From positions 4,992 through 68,991 of the forward strand of contig CAYPRM010000004.1 of NCBI GenBank assembly GCA_964413365.1: 64,000 nucleotides of DNA, read 5' to 3'. Shown piece after piece: positions 48,698-56,621 of this stretch; the stretch's first letter is position 1; every line of letters starts with the position of its first letter. This DNA comes from RGIG4608 sp964413365 (GTDB lineage: Bacteria > Bacillota > Clostridia > Oscillospirales > CAG-272). The notes under the pieces are model-generated. The model was not told where the DNA came from, did no database searches, and saw nothing but the letters and a program-made list of their open reading frames with translations. The translations under genes and the position numbers were made by a program.

Positions 48698-50572
48698 TCA
48701 TTCATCCGCTTTGGGGACTATTATTATCTCTGCGAACGTCTTGCCGTCGAAGGTCGCACCGACGCCTGCCGTGGCAGAAGTCGTTTCGTCGCGCTCGAGC
48801 TGTCCCTCGACGAGAGTGAGCGTTACCTGCGTTGCGTCGTCGATGAAATTTCCGTTGATAGTTTTGAACGTGAATATGCCTGTAAATGTAATGCTCCTTA
48901 AGGCAGTGCATCCATTGAATACATCAGTATATAAGGTAACGGACGGCAGCTCGATGCTGACGAGCGAGGTGCAATTTTCAAATGCAGAGTCCTTTACCGT
49001 ATTAACATTAGGTATATCGATCGTGGTGAGACTGCTACAGCCCACAAATATGCCAATGCTTAGGGTTTCTATTTTAGGAAGTGAGACGGATTGCAGGTTA
49101 GTGCAGCCTTGGAAAGCATAATCTGCAATAATTATTGCCTCAGGCAGGGAGATGGACTGCAGGCTATCGCAACCTTTGAAAGCATAAGTTCCAATATTTG
49201 TTGCCTTGGGCAGAGAGATGGACTGCAGGCTATCGCAGTCTTGGAAAGCATAATTTTCAATATTTGTTGCCTCGGGCAGGGAGACGGACTGTAGATTATC
49301 ACAGTATATGAAAGCACTATTTCCAATATTTGTTGCCTTGGGCAGAGAGATGGACTGCAGGCTACCGCAGTCATGGAAAGCATAATTTCCAATATTTGTT
49401 GCCTCGGGCAGGGAGACGGACTGTAGATTATCACAGGATGCGAAAGCACTATATCCAATACTTGTTGCCTTGGGTAGAGAGACGGACTGCAGGTCATTGC
49501 AGTTTCCAAAAGCAGTATTTCCAATATTTGTTGCCTCGGGCAGAGAGACGGACTGCAGGTCAGTGCAGTTTAGAAAAGCATAATTTCCAATATTTGTTGC
49601 CTTGGGCAGAGAGATGGACTGCAGGCTACCGCAGTGATGGAAAGCATAATCTCCAATATTTGTTGCCTCGGGCAGGGAGACGGACTGCAGGCTATCGCAG
49701 GATTGGAAAGCTTCATATCCAATACTTGTTGCCTTGGGCGCACTGAAATTTTTTATTTTAGTGTGATCAAATGTACCATCTAAAATTTTTGTGGTATCGA
49801 GGAGCGTGAGATTATTAAGTGAGGTAAAATTCGATATGAATGATCTCAGATCGTCACCCGCTTCTAAAATGCCCGATATCGTGAGATCAGTGACATAGCT
49901 ACAGGCTTTTACCTGATCAAATATAGTCATATCTGAGGATTTGATATTTAATACACTTATATGTGCTTCGTCTATAGCTTGGAACACGTCCTTCACTTCC
50001 TCTGATGATGTAAAGCCTGTGAAGTCGCAGACGAATTCAGTCGATATTGCGATGGTGATCGTGCCGAGCCTTGTGCTCTCGGTGATCCCGGGGCTCGTGG
50101 GATCTATTTTAAAGTCGGTCGTCATGCTCGGTGCAGGATACGTTCCCTCGGGGCTCTGCGTGCGGTATGCGTCATCATCCGCGCTGTAGATCCAGAGATA
50201 ATCATGCGTAAACGTGCCGCTCATACCCGAGATGGTCGAGGTGAATGAGAAGGCGGAGAGAATGGGGGCATTCGAGTGATTGGTTATCTCGATCGAGCGC
50301 GAGGTCGTATCCCATACTCCCGAGGTGTCATTGTCGTAACGATGCTCGCCGGGGAGCCACGTGCCCATATCTGTCTGCGTGTAGGTGAAATTCATATCGT
50401 TCCACGCGATATCGACGCAGATGATGGTATCACCGCCCGTTGGCCTCTTGTAGGTCGCGCTGACGTCGATCGGTGTGCTTGACGCACCCGATGTACTGCT
50501 CTCCGCAAGAACGGGCACAGCCACAAGGCAGAGCATCACGGTGAACACTATTAATGTAATTATTTTTTTCAT
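48698..50572 (-). CDS. Secreted leucine-rich-repeat (TpLRR/BspA-like) surface protein
   Basis: A 624-residue protein with a signal peptide (~1-23), then the W-x2-M-x-F-x-Y module at ~50-190 (I-A-W-N-D-M-N-F-T-Y...I-E-I-T-N-H-S-N), and from ~280 at least 12 leucine-rich repeats of LRR_5/BspA type. The unit is P-[KE]-A-T-N-I-G-x2-A-F-x2-C-x2-L-Q-S-[VI]-S-L, 22 residues (66 bases). BspA-like LRRs mediate adhesion in host-associated bacteria. The repeats are so alike that recent duplication is certain. AAAGGAG precedes the ATG at 50572. No cell-wall anchor motif is seen. Confidence 0.85.
   Translation of the reverse strand: MKKIITLIVFTVMLCLVAVPVLAESSTSGASSTPIDVSATYKRPTGGDTIICVDIAWNDMNFTYTQTDMGTWLPGEHRYDNDTSGVWDTTSRSIEITNHSNAPILSAFSFTSTISGMSGTFTHDYLWIYSADDDAYRTQSPEGTYPAPSMTTDFKIDPTSPGITESTRLGTITIAISTEFVCDFTGFTSSEEVKDVFQAIDEAHISVLNIKSSDMTIFDQVKACSYVTDLTISGILEAGDDLRSFISNFTSLNNLTLLDTTKILDGTFDHTKIKNFSAPKATSIGYEAFQSCDSLQSVSLPEATNIGDYAFHHCGSLQSISLPKATNIGNYAFLNCTDLQSVSLPEATNIGNTAFGNCNDLQSVSLPKATSIGYSAFASCDNLQSVSLPEATNIGNYAFHDCGSLQSISLPKATNIGNSAFIYCDNLQSVSLPEATNIENYAFQDCDSLQSISLPKATNIGTYAFKGCDSLQSISLPEAIIIADYAFQGCTNLQSVSLPKIETLSIGIFVGCSSLTTIDIPNVNTVKDSAFENCTSLVSIELPSVTLYTDVFNGCTALRSITFTGIFTFKTINGNFIDDATQVTLTLVEGQLERDETTSATAGVGATFDGKTFAEIIIVPKADE
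49070..49745. repeat. 66-bp tandem repeats inside the LRR gene
   Basis: About ten copies of a 66-base unit. For example, gatggactgc recurs at 49151 and 49217, and tccaatatttgttgcc recurs in each unit. Alternation of glutamate- and lysine-type units points to duplication in 132-base doublets. These repeats make the opposite strand look open over ~400 bases. Confidence 0.9.
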
Positions 50573-50613
50573 ATTATTATCTCCTTTTATTATCTCATTA
50601 TATATCTGCGTTG

Positions 50614-53460
50614 TCAATCGTAGGTGATCTTTGAGACATTTACCGTTACCGTGCCAATGGAGACGCCTGAAAGCTCATTTTCGGGCTTGCCCGATAGGAT
50701 CAGAGTCGCCGTGCCGCTGTACGAGGGGGAGAGCATGATGCTGGGACTGTCGAATACTCCCGTAACGCTGTCAAGCTTTGAATTGAAGCTCGTGGTGATC
50801 CTTACGTCCGTACCGCCTGCGTTTCTGAAGGTCAAAACGCCGCCGTCGGTCGTCCAGCCCTCGGAAATGTAGCTGTGGGTGTCGGGATTCCATTCAAGCT
50901 CGTGATATACGAACGTCATTGCGCTCCACGTGATCTCGACCGATACCGTATCGGAAAGGAGCGTGCCGTCTGAGACGCGAACTGCGCGATTTCCGGTGTA
51001 GGTCGTATCTATGGGCGTTTCCGTGGGGGAGAGGGAAGCTTCCGCATCTCCTACCGAGATCTGCCATGCGACCTCCGTGCCGAGGGAGGGAGCAGTGCCG
51101 AACGCGCTCTTGCCCTCGCCGCCGACCGCGGTTACCGTTCCGCTCGAGATCGAAATTTCCGAGCTTTGTCCCGTGCTTGAGCCGCCGCCTATTCCGTAGG
51201 CACTTTTGCCGCCGTATGCGCTGACCGTTCCACCCGAGACGGTGATGGTCTTGCCGCTACCCGATGCGCCGCCGCCGATGCCTGCACCGCCCGTGATGGT
51301 CTCACCCGAGCCTGTGCCGCCGATCGCGACAACAACGCCGCCGCTGATGCTTATATTCCTACCGTCGCCGAAGAAGCCGCCGCCGATTCCCGATGCGCTC
51401 TCGCCACCGCGTGCGTATATCCTACCGCCCGTTACGGTGATGTTGCGCGTCGATGCATTGTCCTCGCCGCCGATGCCTGCACCGCCGATCCCGCCCGTGC
51501 AGTCGAGGACACCGCCACCGCTGATGGTGAGCGTGCCCGTCGAGCCTGTGCTGTTGAAACTGTAGTAGCTCTTTTGGAGCGCGGCACAGAGTGCACCTGC
51601 CTTGAGAATACTCTTTGTGGAGATGGGAACGGTGATATTCACATCACCGTCGCCGCTCTCTATTGTTATGGGGGCTTTTCCGACCTCGAAGCTTTCAATA
51701 TCCTCGGGATCGACAAATCCCGTGTCGGAAACGTCGATGTTTACATTTTCAAGTGTTATATTTGCCGAAACGCCGCCTGCGATGACTATCGTATCTCCCG
51801 AGGGGCGTGCTTTGTCGATGTTGCTTATGGTAAGGGGCTTGGAGGTCAGAATTTTCAAGACCTTCGCCTCGTATGTGTAATCCGTGCCCTCGATGAGAGT
51901 CTCTTGGGACGTTATTGCAAGCTCACGCTCCCACCAAGTGGCGGTCAGTGTGATATCGCCCGTTACACCGCTGTCAAAATCGTACCTTTCGCCGTTGAGC
52001 GTCCAGTAAAGGAAGATGTACCCCTCCCTCTGAGGGATCAGCGTAGGCTCTGCGACCTTTTCACCCTTTCGCAGGGTTATTGGGGAGAGAGAACCGCTCG
52101 CACCGCCGAGGTCGAAGCTGACCGTGGCGTTCACCGTGTCTCTGACTATTCCTTCACCCGTGATGGAACCGTAGAAAACGCCGTCTGCGATTATGCCCTC
52201 ATTTGCTACACTTTTCATGAACGTTCCGCCGTCGATAAAGCCTGCGAGCTTATTGACGACTGCGCCGTTGAACGTTCCGCCGCAGATCTTCGCCCCTCCC
52301 TCGTTCGTAACCACGCCGCTAAACGTACCGCCCGAGATGGTCGAGCTCTCCCTGTTGATGACATCTCCCTTGAACGTGCCGCCTGTGATCGCACCGTAGT
52401 TCGTTATAGTGCCGCTGAACGTACCGCCCGAGATCGTGACGCCATTGCTATCCTCCTCGAAGACAGTCGTTACATTACCTGTAAAATTACCTGCCGAGAT
52501 CACGCTGCCCGCATAGACGGTGATGGGCTTTTTGAAGGCCGTGGTGGTGGATGAGGTGGAGGTGATGGTACTGTCTAAGTAAGACATTACAGTTGCATCT
52601 ATCACGCCGCCGTTTGCTATTATTGTTCCAAAGCGGATAGATACATCCTTTTTTGAAGATGTATTTGTACAATTCGGATCGGAGCAGCAGAGTATCTTGG
52701 CATCACCGCTGATTATCATTGTGCCTCCGACTAAAACATCAACATCCGTTCCCACAGGGAGAACTAATGCGTCCCTGGCATCGTGATGACCGATTATCGT
52801 ACCGCTCCTCATTTCGAATGTTGAATTTGAATTCCGGATCTCGACAATATTACAGATGCCCGATGATGATTTGCCTGTTATGGTGCCACCGTCCATCAGA
52901 AAATATCCTTCGTTGATGACGATCGTGCAGTACGAATTATTGATCACGGTTCCGCCACCTGCGAGATCCCAGAGCGTCAGCTTTCCGTCTATTTGGATCT
53001 TATTTTCCGAGCTCAATGTGTGCCCGTTCAGATCTATTACGATATTGCAATTTGCGGGAACGGTCAGTATGGATGTGAGCGTTATATCCGCATCGAGCGC
53101 TACGTAGTATTGCTTTAGGTAGCCGTAATTTACACCCGTCGTGTCAAACAGATTAATGAGGTTTCTCAGATTCTCCTCGCTGTCCGCGGCTGTTCCGCCC
53201 TGCTCGGACCATGACATCAAGCCCTTACATTCTGCACTTGCGGCTGCGTTTCCCGAGGAGCAGACGGGGCAGTCGTGGTCAAGATACGGACCTGTGCATT
53301 TGCGCTTGCAGGTGCAGACGTCCTCACCCACATCCGACGCCGCCTGTGCGTCGAGATCGAGTGGCAGATGTATATGCACAAATGATGAGAGGGGGAGCGT
53401 TGCCGCCATAAAAACGATGCATAGCACGAGGGCTATATATCTCCGTCCTTGTAAATTCAT
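50614..53460 (-). CDS. Large secreted surface protein: Cys-rich head, beta-helix-like repeats, InlB-type repeat, GIGG repeats, W-x2-M module
   Basis: 948 residues, in order: signal peptide (~1-40); a cysteine motif C-T-C-K-R-K-C...D-C-P-V-C...C-K-G (~48-80); strand-turn repeats with I-D-L-N-G-H-T-L and many G-G-T-F-x-G units (~130-440), suggesting a right-handed beta-helix; an InlB B-repeat (Listeria-Bacteroides type; F-D-L-G-G...G-Y-I-F-L-Y-W, ~450-510); glycine-rich G-G-A-G-I-G-G-G repeats (~640-770); and the C-terminal module with E-I-T-W-S-A-M-T-F-V-Y. No sorting signal is seen. Likely role is adhesion or glycan contact, by analogy. AAAGGAG precedes the ATG, which overlaps the pseudogene stop. 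Confidence 0.8.
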   Translation of the reverse strand: MNLQGRRYIALVLCIVFMAATLPLSSFVHIHLPLDLDAQAASDVGEDVCTCKRKCTGPYLDHDCPVCSSGNAAASAECKGLMSWSEQGGTAADSEENLRNLINLFDTTGVNYGYLKQYYVALDADITLTSILTVPANCNIVIDLNGHTLSSENKIQIDGKLTLWDLAGGGTVINNSYCTIVINEGYFLMDGGTITGKSSSGICNIVEIRNSNSTFEMRSGTIIGHHDARDALVLPVGTDVDVLVGGTMIISGDAKILCCSDPNCTNTSSKKDVSIRFGTIIANGGVIDATVMSYLDSTITSTSSTTTAFKKPITVYAGSVISAGNFTGNVTTVFEEDSNGVTISGGTFSGTITNYGAITGGTFKGDVINRESSTISGGTFSGVVTNEGGAKICGGTFNGAVVNKLAGFIDGGTFMKSVANEGIIADGVFYGSITGEGIVRDTVNATVSFDLGGASGSLSPITLRKGEKVAEPTLIPQREGYIFLYWTLNGERYDFDSGVTGDITLTATWWERELAITSQETLIEGTDYTYEAKVLKILTSKPLTISNIDKARPSGDTIVIAGGVSANITLENVNIDVSDTGFVDPEDIESFEVGKAPITIESGDGDVNITVPISTKSILKAGALCAALQKSYYSFNSTGSTGTLTISGGGVLDCTGGIGGAGIGGEDNASTRNITVTGGRIYARGGESASGIGGGFFGDGRNISISGGVVVAIGGTGSGETITGGAGIGGGASGSGKTITVSGGTVSAYGGKSAYGIGGGSSTGQSSEISISSGTVTAVGGEGKSAFGTAPSLGTEVAWQISVGDAEASLSPTETPIDTTYTGNRAVRVSDGTLLSDTVSVEITWSAMTFVYHELEWNPDTHSYISEGWTTDGGVLTFRNAGGTDVRITTSFNSKLDSVTGVFDSPSIMLSPSYSGTATLILSGKPENELSGVSIGTVTVNVSKITYD

Positions 53461-53940
53461 AGTACTGTATCTCCTTTGTGTATATTAAGGGAAATCATTC
53501 GTTCCCCGTGTTTTTTTAAGATCCTTATGATGATGCTTCCTATCCTTGTATCGTCGAGAGCCGCGTTGGGCTTGCCCTCAAGCGTGAGAGCCGCTGTACC
53601 GCTCTCCGTGGGGGAGAGGGTGAGCGTTGCATTTGAGAGCGTGCCCGTAATGCCGTCAAGTGTCGATGCGAACGACAGGTCTGCTATTATACTAACGTTT
53701 CCTGCGTTTGTGAGCGTCAGAGTGCCGCCGTATGCCGTAATCGTGCCACCGCTGATAGTTATATTCTGTGCCACACCGAAGAAGCCTCCGCCGATTCCTG
53801 AGTCGTCCTCTCCTCCGCGTGCGGTTATGTTACCGCCCGTGATCTACTGCCGATATCGGCATTGCACCGAGAGTCATAACAAGACAGAGAAATAGCGAGA
53901 TGAGTCTCCATGCTATCGCGGTAGTTTTGCGATCCTTCAT
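53457..53940 (-). pseudogene. Decayed paralogue of the 948-residue surface protein
   Basis: The 5' part keeps a ribosome site (GGAG) and a signal peptide from M-K-D-R-K-T-T-A-I-A-W-R-L at 53940 to M-P-I-S-A-V. It then joins, out of frame, an I-T-G-G-N-I-T-A-R-G-G...G-I-G-G-G-F-F-G segment like the glycine repeats of the intact neighbour. A second join (A-Y-G-G to T-L-T-L-T-N-A-G) skips the W-x2-M half of the C-terminal module. The last ~70 residues match the neighbour's end closely. So at least two internal deletions and one frameshift. The stop overlaps the next gene's start. Confidence 0.8.
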
Positions 53941-53973
53941 ATAATTTATCTCCAAAAAATGCATTAATGCAGT

Positions 53974-54158
53974 ATCAAAAACAAAAGCCACCCGAGACAG
54001 GGCGCAGGGAAGCGCTCCGCCTTTCTTCGGATGACTTGTTTTTTGAATGTGGATCAGTTGCGCCACGAGGCATTCCATGACGCTCTGTGCCGCAGATCCA
54101 CCCGTGATTTTGCCGTTCAAGTCCCGAAGTGCTCTTGCCGCCTTATATTATATATGCA
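53974..54158 (-). ncRNA. Unassigned structured RNA or riboswitch-like leader
   Basis: About 185 bases framed by a good promoter (54165-54193) and an intrinsic terminator. The terminator stem 54027-54037 pairs with 53985-53995 over 11 positions (two G-U), with a T-rich tail at 53975-53984. Upstream of it, GTGGATC...GATCCAC close a long helix (54092-54098 with 54048-54054) over an inner TGCG/CGCA. The RNA lies directly before the surface-protein operon. It could be a stand-alone RNA (a raiA-type RNA was considered) or a transcription attenuator. I cannot assign a class. Confidence 0.55.
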
Positions 54159-54164
54159 TAATTC

Positions 54165-54193
54165 ATTATAACATACTCAAAGACTTTTTGCAA
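54165..54193 (-). promoter_or_regulatory. Promoter of the structured RNA / surface operon
   Basis: On the minus strand: TTGCAA, 17 bases, TATAAT. Confidence 0.78.
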
Positions 54194-54279
54194 TAGGCTG
54201 TTGATAATTTTTTGAAAAAATGCGAAATTTTGAGCGATTTTTTCGATGGAATTTGACAAAATATAGACAATGTAAAAAG

Positions 54280-54302
54280 CCCCACGCTCCGAGGAGGTGG
54301 GG
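54280..54302 (-). terminator. Terminator of gtrA-like gene
   Basis: CCCCAC/GTGGGG with a GC-rich loop. On the minus strand it is followed by C-T5. It lies ~13 bases past the stop. Confidence 0.78.
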
Positions 54303-54314
54303 ATGGGTCTGATG

Positions 54315-54734
54315 TTATTTTTCTGTTGTGTCGCAGGTCGTGCGATAGACGACGAATCTTGTGAAAAGGTACTCGAGCACGAGGTTTGCGAGCATATTGA
54401 TGCCCTCAACGAGGTATTCGTTGAGTCCTGCGCCCGTCGCAAAGCGTGTGAAAAACGTCGATGCAGGCGTGAAAACGACGTAGAACAGAGCCACGAGGAG
54501 CATCGACCGCTTCAGGTTGGCAGACGACTTGAAGGTGTATTTTCGATTGATCGTGAAGTTCCAGATCACCGACAGAACGAGCGAAATAAGATGCGAGATC
54601 TCCGCCTCTGCGATCCCTGCGACCTCGTTGAGAAGCGTGAAGGAAACGATCTGTATCAGCCCTGCGCTGATCGAGATGAGGGTGAATTTTAATGCACGCA
54701 AGATCTCACGGGTACTGTTTTTTTCGTTTGACAT
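54315..54734 (-). CDS. GtrA-family membrane protein
   Basis: A 139-residue protein with four hydrophobic segments, the hallmark of GtrA/DPMS4 flippase-like proteins that work with glycosyltransferases to move or modify polyprenyl-linked sugars. The family patterns are visible: K-F-T-L-I-S-I-S-A-G near the N terminus and N-F-T-I-N-R-K-Y-T-F-K after helix 2. GGAG precedes the ATG. No partner glycosyltransferase is adjacent; the neighbouring gene is a lipoprotein, so the decorated glycan is unknown. Confidence 0.85.
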   Translation of the reverse strand: MSNEKNSTREILRALKFTLISISAGLIQIVSFTLLNEVAGIAEAEISHLISLVLSVIWNFTINRKYTFKSSANLKRSMLLVALFYVVFTPASTFFTRFATGAGLNEYLVEGINMLANLVLEYLFTRFVVYRTTCDTTEK

Positions 54735-54759
54735 AGATGTATTATCTCCAATCCTGCAA

Positions 54760-55482
54760 TTATTCGGACGCGCCCTCGAGATAGTAGATCACGATGTAAT
54801 TCACCGTTTCATTGTACGTCGAGAGCACCGCACCCTCGGTGAGCTCGTGAAGCTCCTCATAGCTGCCGTCGGAATTTATCCTTACCGCATAGATGGCGGT
54901 CTCCGCGTTTACGGAATAAATGTAATCGTCGGGGTAGAGAATGCTGTAGCTATCCTCTGTCCTTACCACGGTAGCCTCGTAGAGCCCCGATGCCTTGCCC
55001 GTGCGCACCTGCTCGATTATATCGTCCATGCTCGTTTGCTCGTAGACCTCCGTTCCGAAGGCGTAGGTGATGCCTCGGAAGGTGAACGTCAGCTTGTCGC
55101 CGTCGATGCTGCTCATAGCGTCGCCGTCGAGGACCTCACCGTTCGTGAAGGTCGCGTGGAAGGTCGTGTAATTTCCGACGTTCTCCCAGGTGTACGTGCC
55201 GTAAAGACGCTCGCCCTCGTTGGTAGAGAACTCGATCTTCCCGTCCTCGGTGAAGCGGATGTAGGTGTTCTCAAAATCCGCCGAGACGAAGGGGAAGGGA
55301 ACGGACGCCGTCGCAAAGCCGATCCTCCTGTGGACGCCGCCGACGAATTCGTAGTCGACGAGGTAGTTCTGCAGACGCCACTCCACGCTCGCAGGCTCGC
55401 AATGACAGCCCGTCAGACACGCCAGCGCGCCGAGCACGACGCAGAGAAGTAATATAAGACTTGTGTGCTTGATTTTTTTCAT
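54760..55482 (-). CDS. Predicted lipoprotein of unknown function
   Basis: 240 residues with a signal peptide and the lipobox L-T-G-C (lipidated Cys26). A second cysteine follows two residues later (C-H-C). The mature part alternates beta strands with acidic loops, including Y-I-R-F-T-E-D-G-K-I-E-F-S and Y-G-T-Y-T-W-E-N-V-G-N-Y, a pattern common in small beta-barrel or lipocalin-like lipoproteins. I do not recognise a family. CGGAGGA precedes the ATG. It shares a transcription unit with the gtrA-like gene 25 bases downstream. Confidence 0.75.
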   Translation of the reverse strand: MKKIKHTSLILLLCVVLGALACLTGCHCEPASVEWRLQNYLVDYEFVGGVHRRIGFATASVPFPFVSADFENTYIRFTEDGKIEFSTNEGERLYGTYTWENVGNYTTFHATFTNGEVLDGDAMSSIDGDKLTFTFRGITYAFGTEVYEQTSMDDIIEQVRTGKASGLYEATVVRTEDSYSILYPDDYIYSVNAETAIYAVRINSDGSYEELHELTEGAVLSTYNETVNYIVIYYLEGASE

Positions 55483-55634
55483 TTTTTCCTCCGATGATGG
55501 GTAATACCAAGTAGATCATATCATATTTTTGCAAAAAAAGCAATCACCTTGTGCCAAAAATCGAAAAATTAACAAATTTGGACGAGCGCCGCACAAGAAA
55601 AACTAAAAAAACTAATAAATTTGGCAAAAAAGTA

Positions 55635-55663
55635 TTGACAAAAGGCAAAAAATCATATATAAT
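55635..55663 (+). promoter_or_regulatory. Promoter of tRNA-Ser
   Basis: TTGACA, 17 bases, TATAAT, with a ~62-base leader containing a CGCGG/CCGCG hairpin before the tRNA. Confidence 0.82.
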
Positions 55664-55731
55664 ATCTAAGTCGACCAAATGGAAGCGGCAGTCGACGACC
55701 GCGGTGCACATTGCCGCGTGTCTTGCAGTAT

Positions 55732-55824
55732 GGAGAAGTACTCAAGAGGCCGAAGAGGCGCCCCTGCTAAGGGTGTAGGTCGGACATAACCGACGCGAGA
55801 GTTCAAATCTCTCCTTCTCCGCCA
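55732..55824 (+). tRNA. tRNA-Ser (GCT anticodon)
   Basis: Class II tRNA. The acceptor stem GGAGAAG/CTTCTCC is perfect. The anticodon stem CGCCC/GGGTG carries the loop CTGCTAA (anticodon GCT, serine AGC/AGU). A long variable arm GGTCGG/CCGAC is present, the T arm contains GTTCAAATC, and the discriminator G is followed by an encoded CCA at 55822-55824. Confidence 0.96.
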
Positions 55825-55829
55825 AAGGA

Positions 55830-55874
55830 AAAGCCCTTGAAAATGCTTGATTTGTTAGCATTTTCAAGGGCTTT
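55830..55874 (+). terminator. Terminator of tRNA-Ser
   Basis: An 18-bp perfect stem beginning AAAGCCCTTGAAAATGCT, an eight- to ten-base loop, and a T-rich tail. Confidence 0.85.
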
Positions 55875-55986
55875 CGCTATTTTTGCAATTCTAAGGGTTC
55901 GTTACTTTTAAGTTTCCCAATTTTGTCATACCACTCATCTCGCTCTTTTGCCTCATACACTTTGATACAATGAAATCGTTAATAGC

Positions 55987-56352
55987 TTAAATCACCCAAA
56001 TCGGAACGATAAGATCATCTCTATCGAATGCACCGAATTGATCCGCCATGCAAAGAACGGCTCCTGTTCCAAGCTGCAGAGGGGATTTATCAATTACATT
56101 AAACGTACGAACGATGCGCTTATCGGGTGTGGCAGTCTTTTTAATTTCTAACGGACAAAGCTTTCCGTCACCTTCCATAATAACATCAATTTCTTTAGCG
56201 TCACGATCACGGTAAAAATACAAATAAGGTTCTCTGCCTGCGTTCTGATAACCCTTTATTATCTCGGACACGGTAAAGTTTTCAAGAAACGCTCCACTCA
56301 TTGCTCCGCTTTCGTGGAATTTCTCGAACACCTCTTTGCACATACTCGCCAT
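55987..56352 (-). pseudogene. C-terminal fragment of a DUF4143-type AAA ATPase
   Basis: The 121-residue frame matches only the end of COG1373/DUF4143 ATPases (normally ~400 residues). Recognisable are G-A-x-F-E-N...V-S-E-I-I-K, Y-F-Y-R-D-R-D-A-K-E-I-D-V-I and C-P-L-E-I-K-K-T-A, the PD-(D/E)xK-like core of the C-terminal domain. The P-loop and the rest of the ATPase are absent, and no promoter precedes it. It lies just beyond tRNA-Ser, a usual integration site. Probably a remnant; a short functional protein cannot be excluded. Confidence 0.75.
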
Positions 56353-56430
56353 TTGGGCTGATTACGCCACGGCCTCACCGTTGCTTGAATTTGACTTTGC
56401 TCGATCAATGCTAATACTGAAAATTTACAC

Positions 56431-56459
56431 TTGACAGGCAGGGAAAAGTGTGGTACAAT
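56431..56459 (+). promoter_or_regulatory. Promoter of mntP
   Basis: TTGACA, 17 bases, TACAAT. The RNA would start just before the riboswitch. Confidence 0.82.
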
Positions 56460-56464
56460 GATCG

Positions 56465-56605
56465 GGTAGGGGAGTAGCAACCGCTCGGCGGAGCAAGTCA
56501 ACATACTGACGAAAGTCTGGCTTGCTTTAATATGCAAGACTTACGTATATCTTTTTTAAGGCTATACGTGGGTTTATTTTTTTGCCCTTTTGCGTATAGT
56601 GGAAC
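56465..56605 (+). ncRNA. yybP-ykoY (manganese) riboswitch with expression platform
   Basis: GGGGAGTAGC at 56469-56478 and GTCAACATACT near 56498-56508 are the two conserved parts of the Mn2+-sensing yybP-ykoY aptamer. The helix GCAAG (56493-56497)/CTTGC (56521-56525) closes one arm. CTTGC can instead pair with GCAAG at 56534-56538. Downstream, ACGTATA...TATACGT (56543 on) followed by a T-rich stretch competes with CTATACG...CGTATAG next to the ribosome site. Mn2+ binding would switch mntP on. Confidence 0.85.
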
Positions 56606-56621
56606 GGAGGAATCAGAAATG

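Noticed and set aside
49070..49745. Possible CRISPR array
   Set aside because: The units are in-frame leucine-rich repeats without unique spacers of even length between identical repeats, and no cas genes exist in the window.
49091..49746. Long plus-strand and minus-strand frames opposite the LRR repeats
   Set aside because: They are periodic shadows of the 66-base repeat; the 624-residue LRR frame has a signal peptide and a ribosome site.
53974..54158. Cyclic-di-GMP-I riboswitch
   Set aside because: A CACGGGT string with a nearby GGCAAAA is loosely similar, but the required A-C-G-C-A-A-A-G-C and the closing helix pattern are not present.
56298..56537. Minus-strand frame over the mntP leader
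   Set aside because: It is antisense to the manganese riboswitch and promoter.
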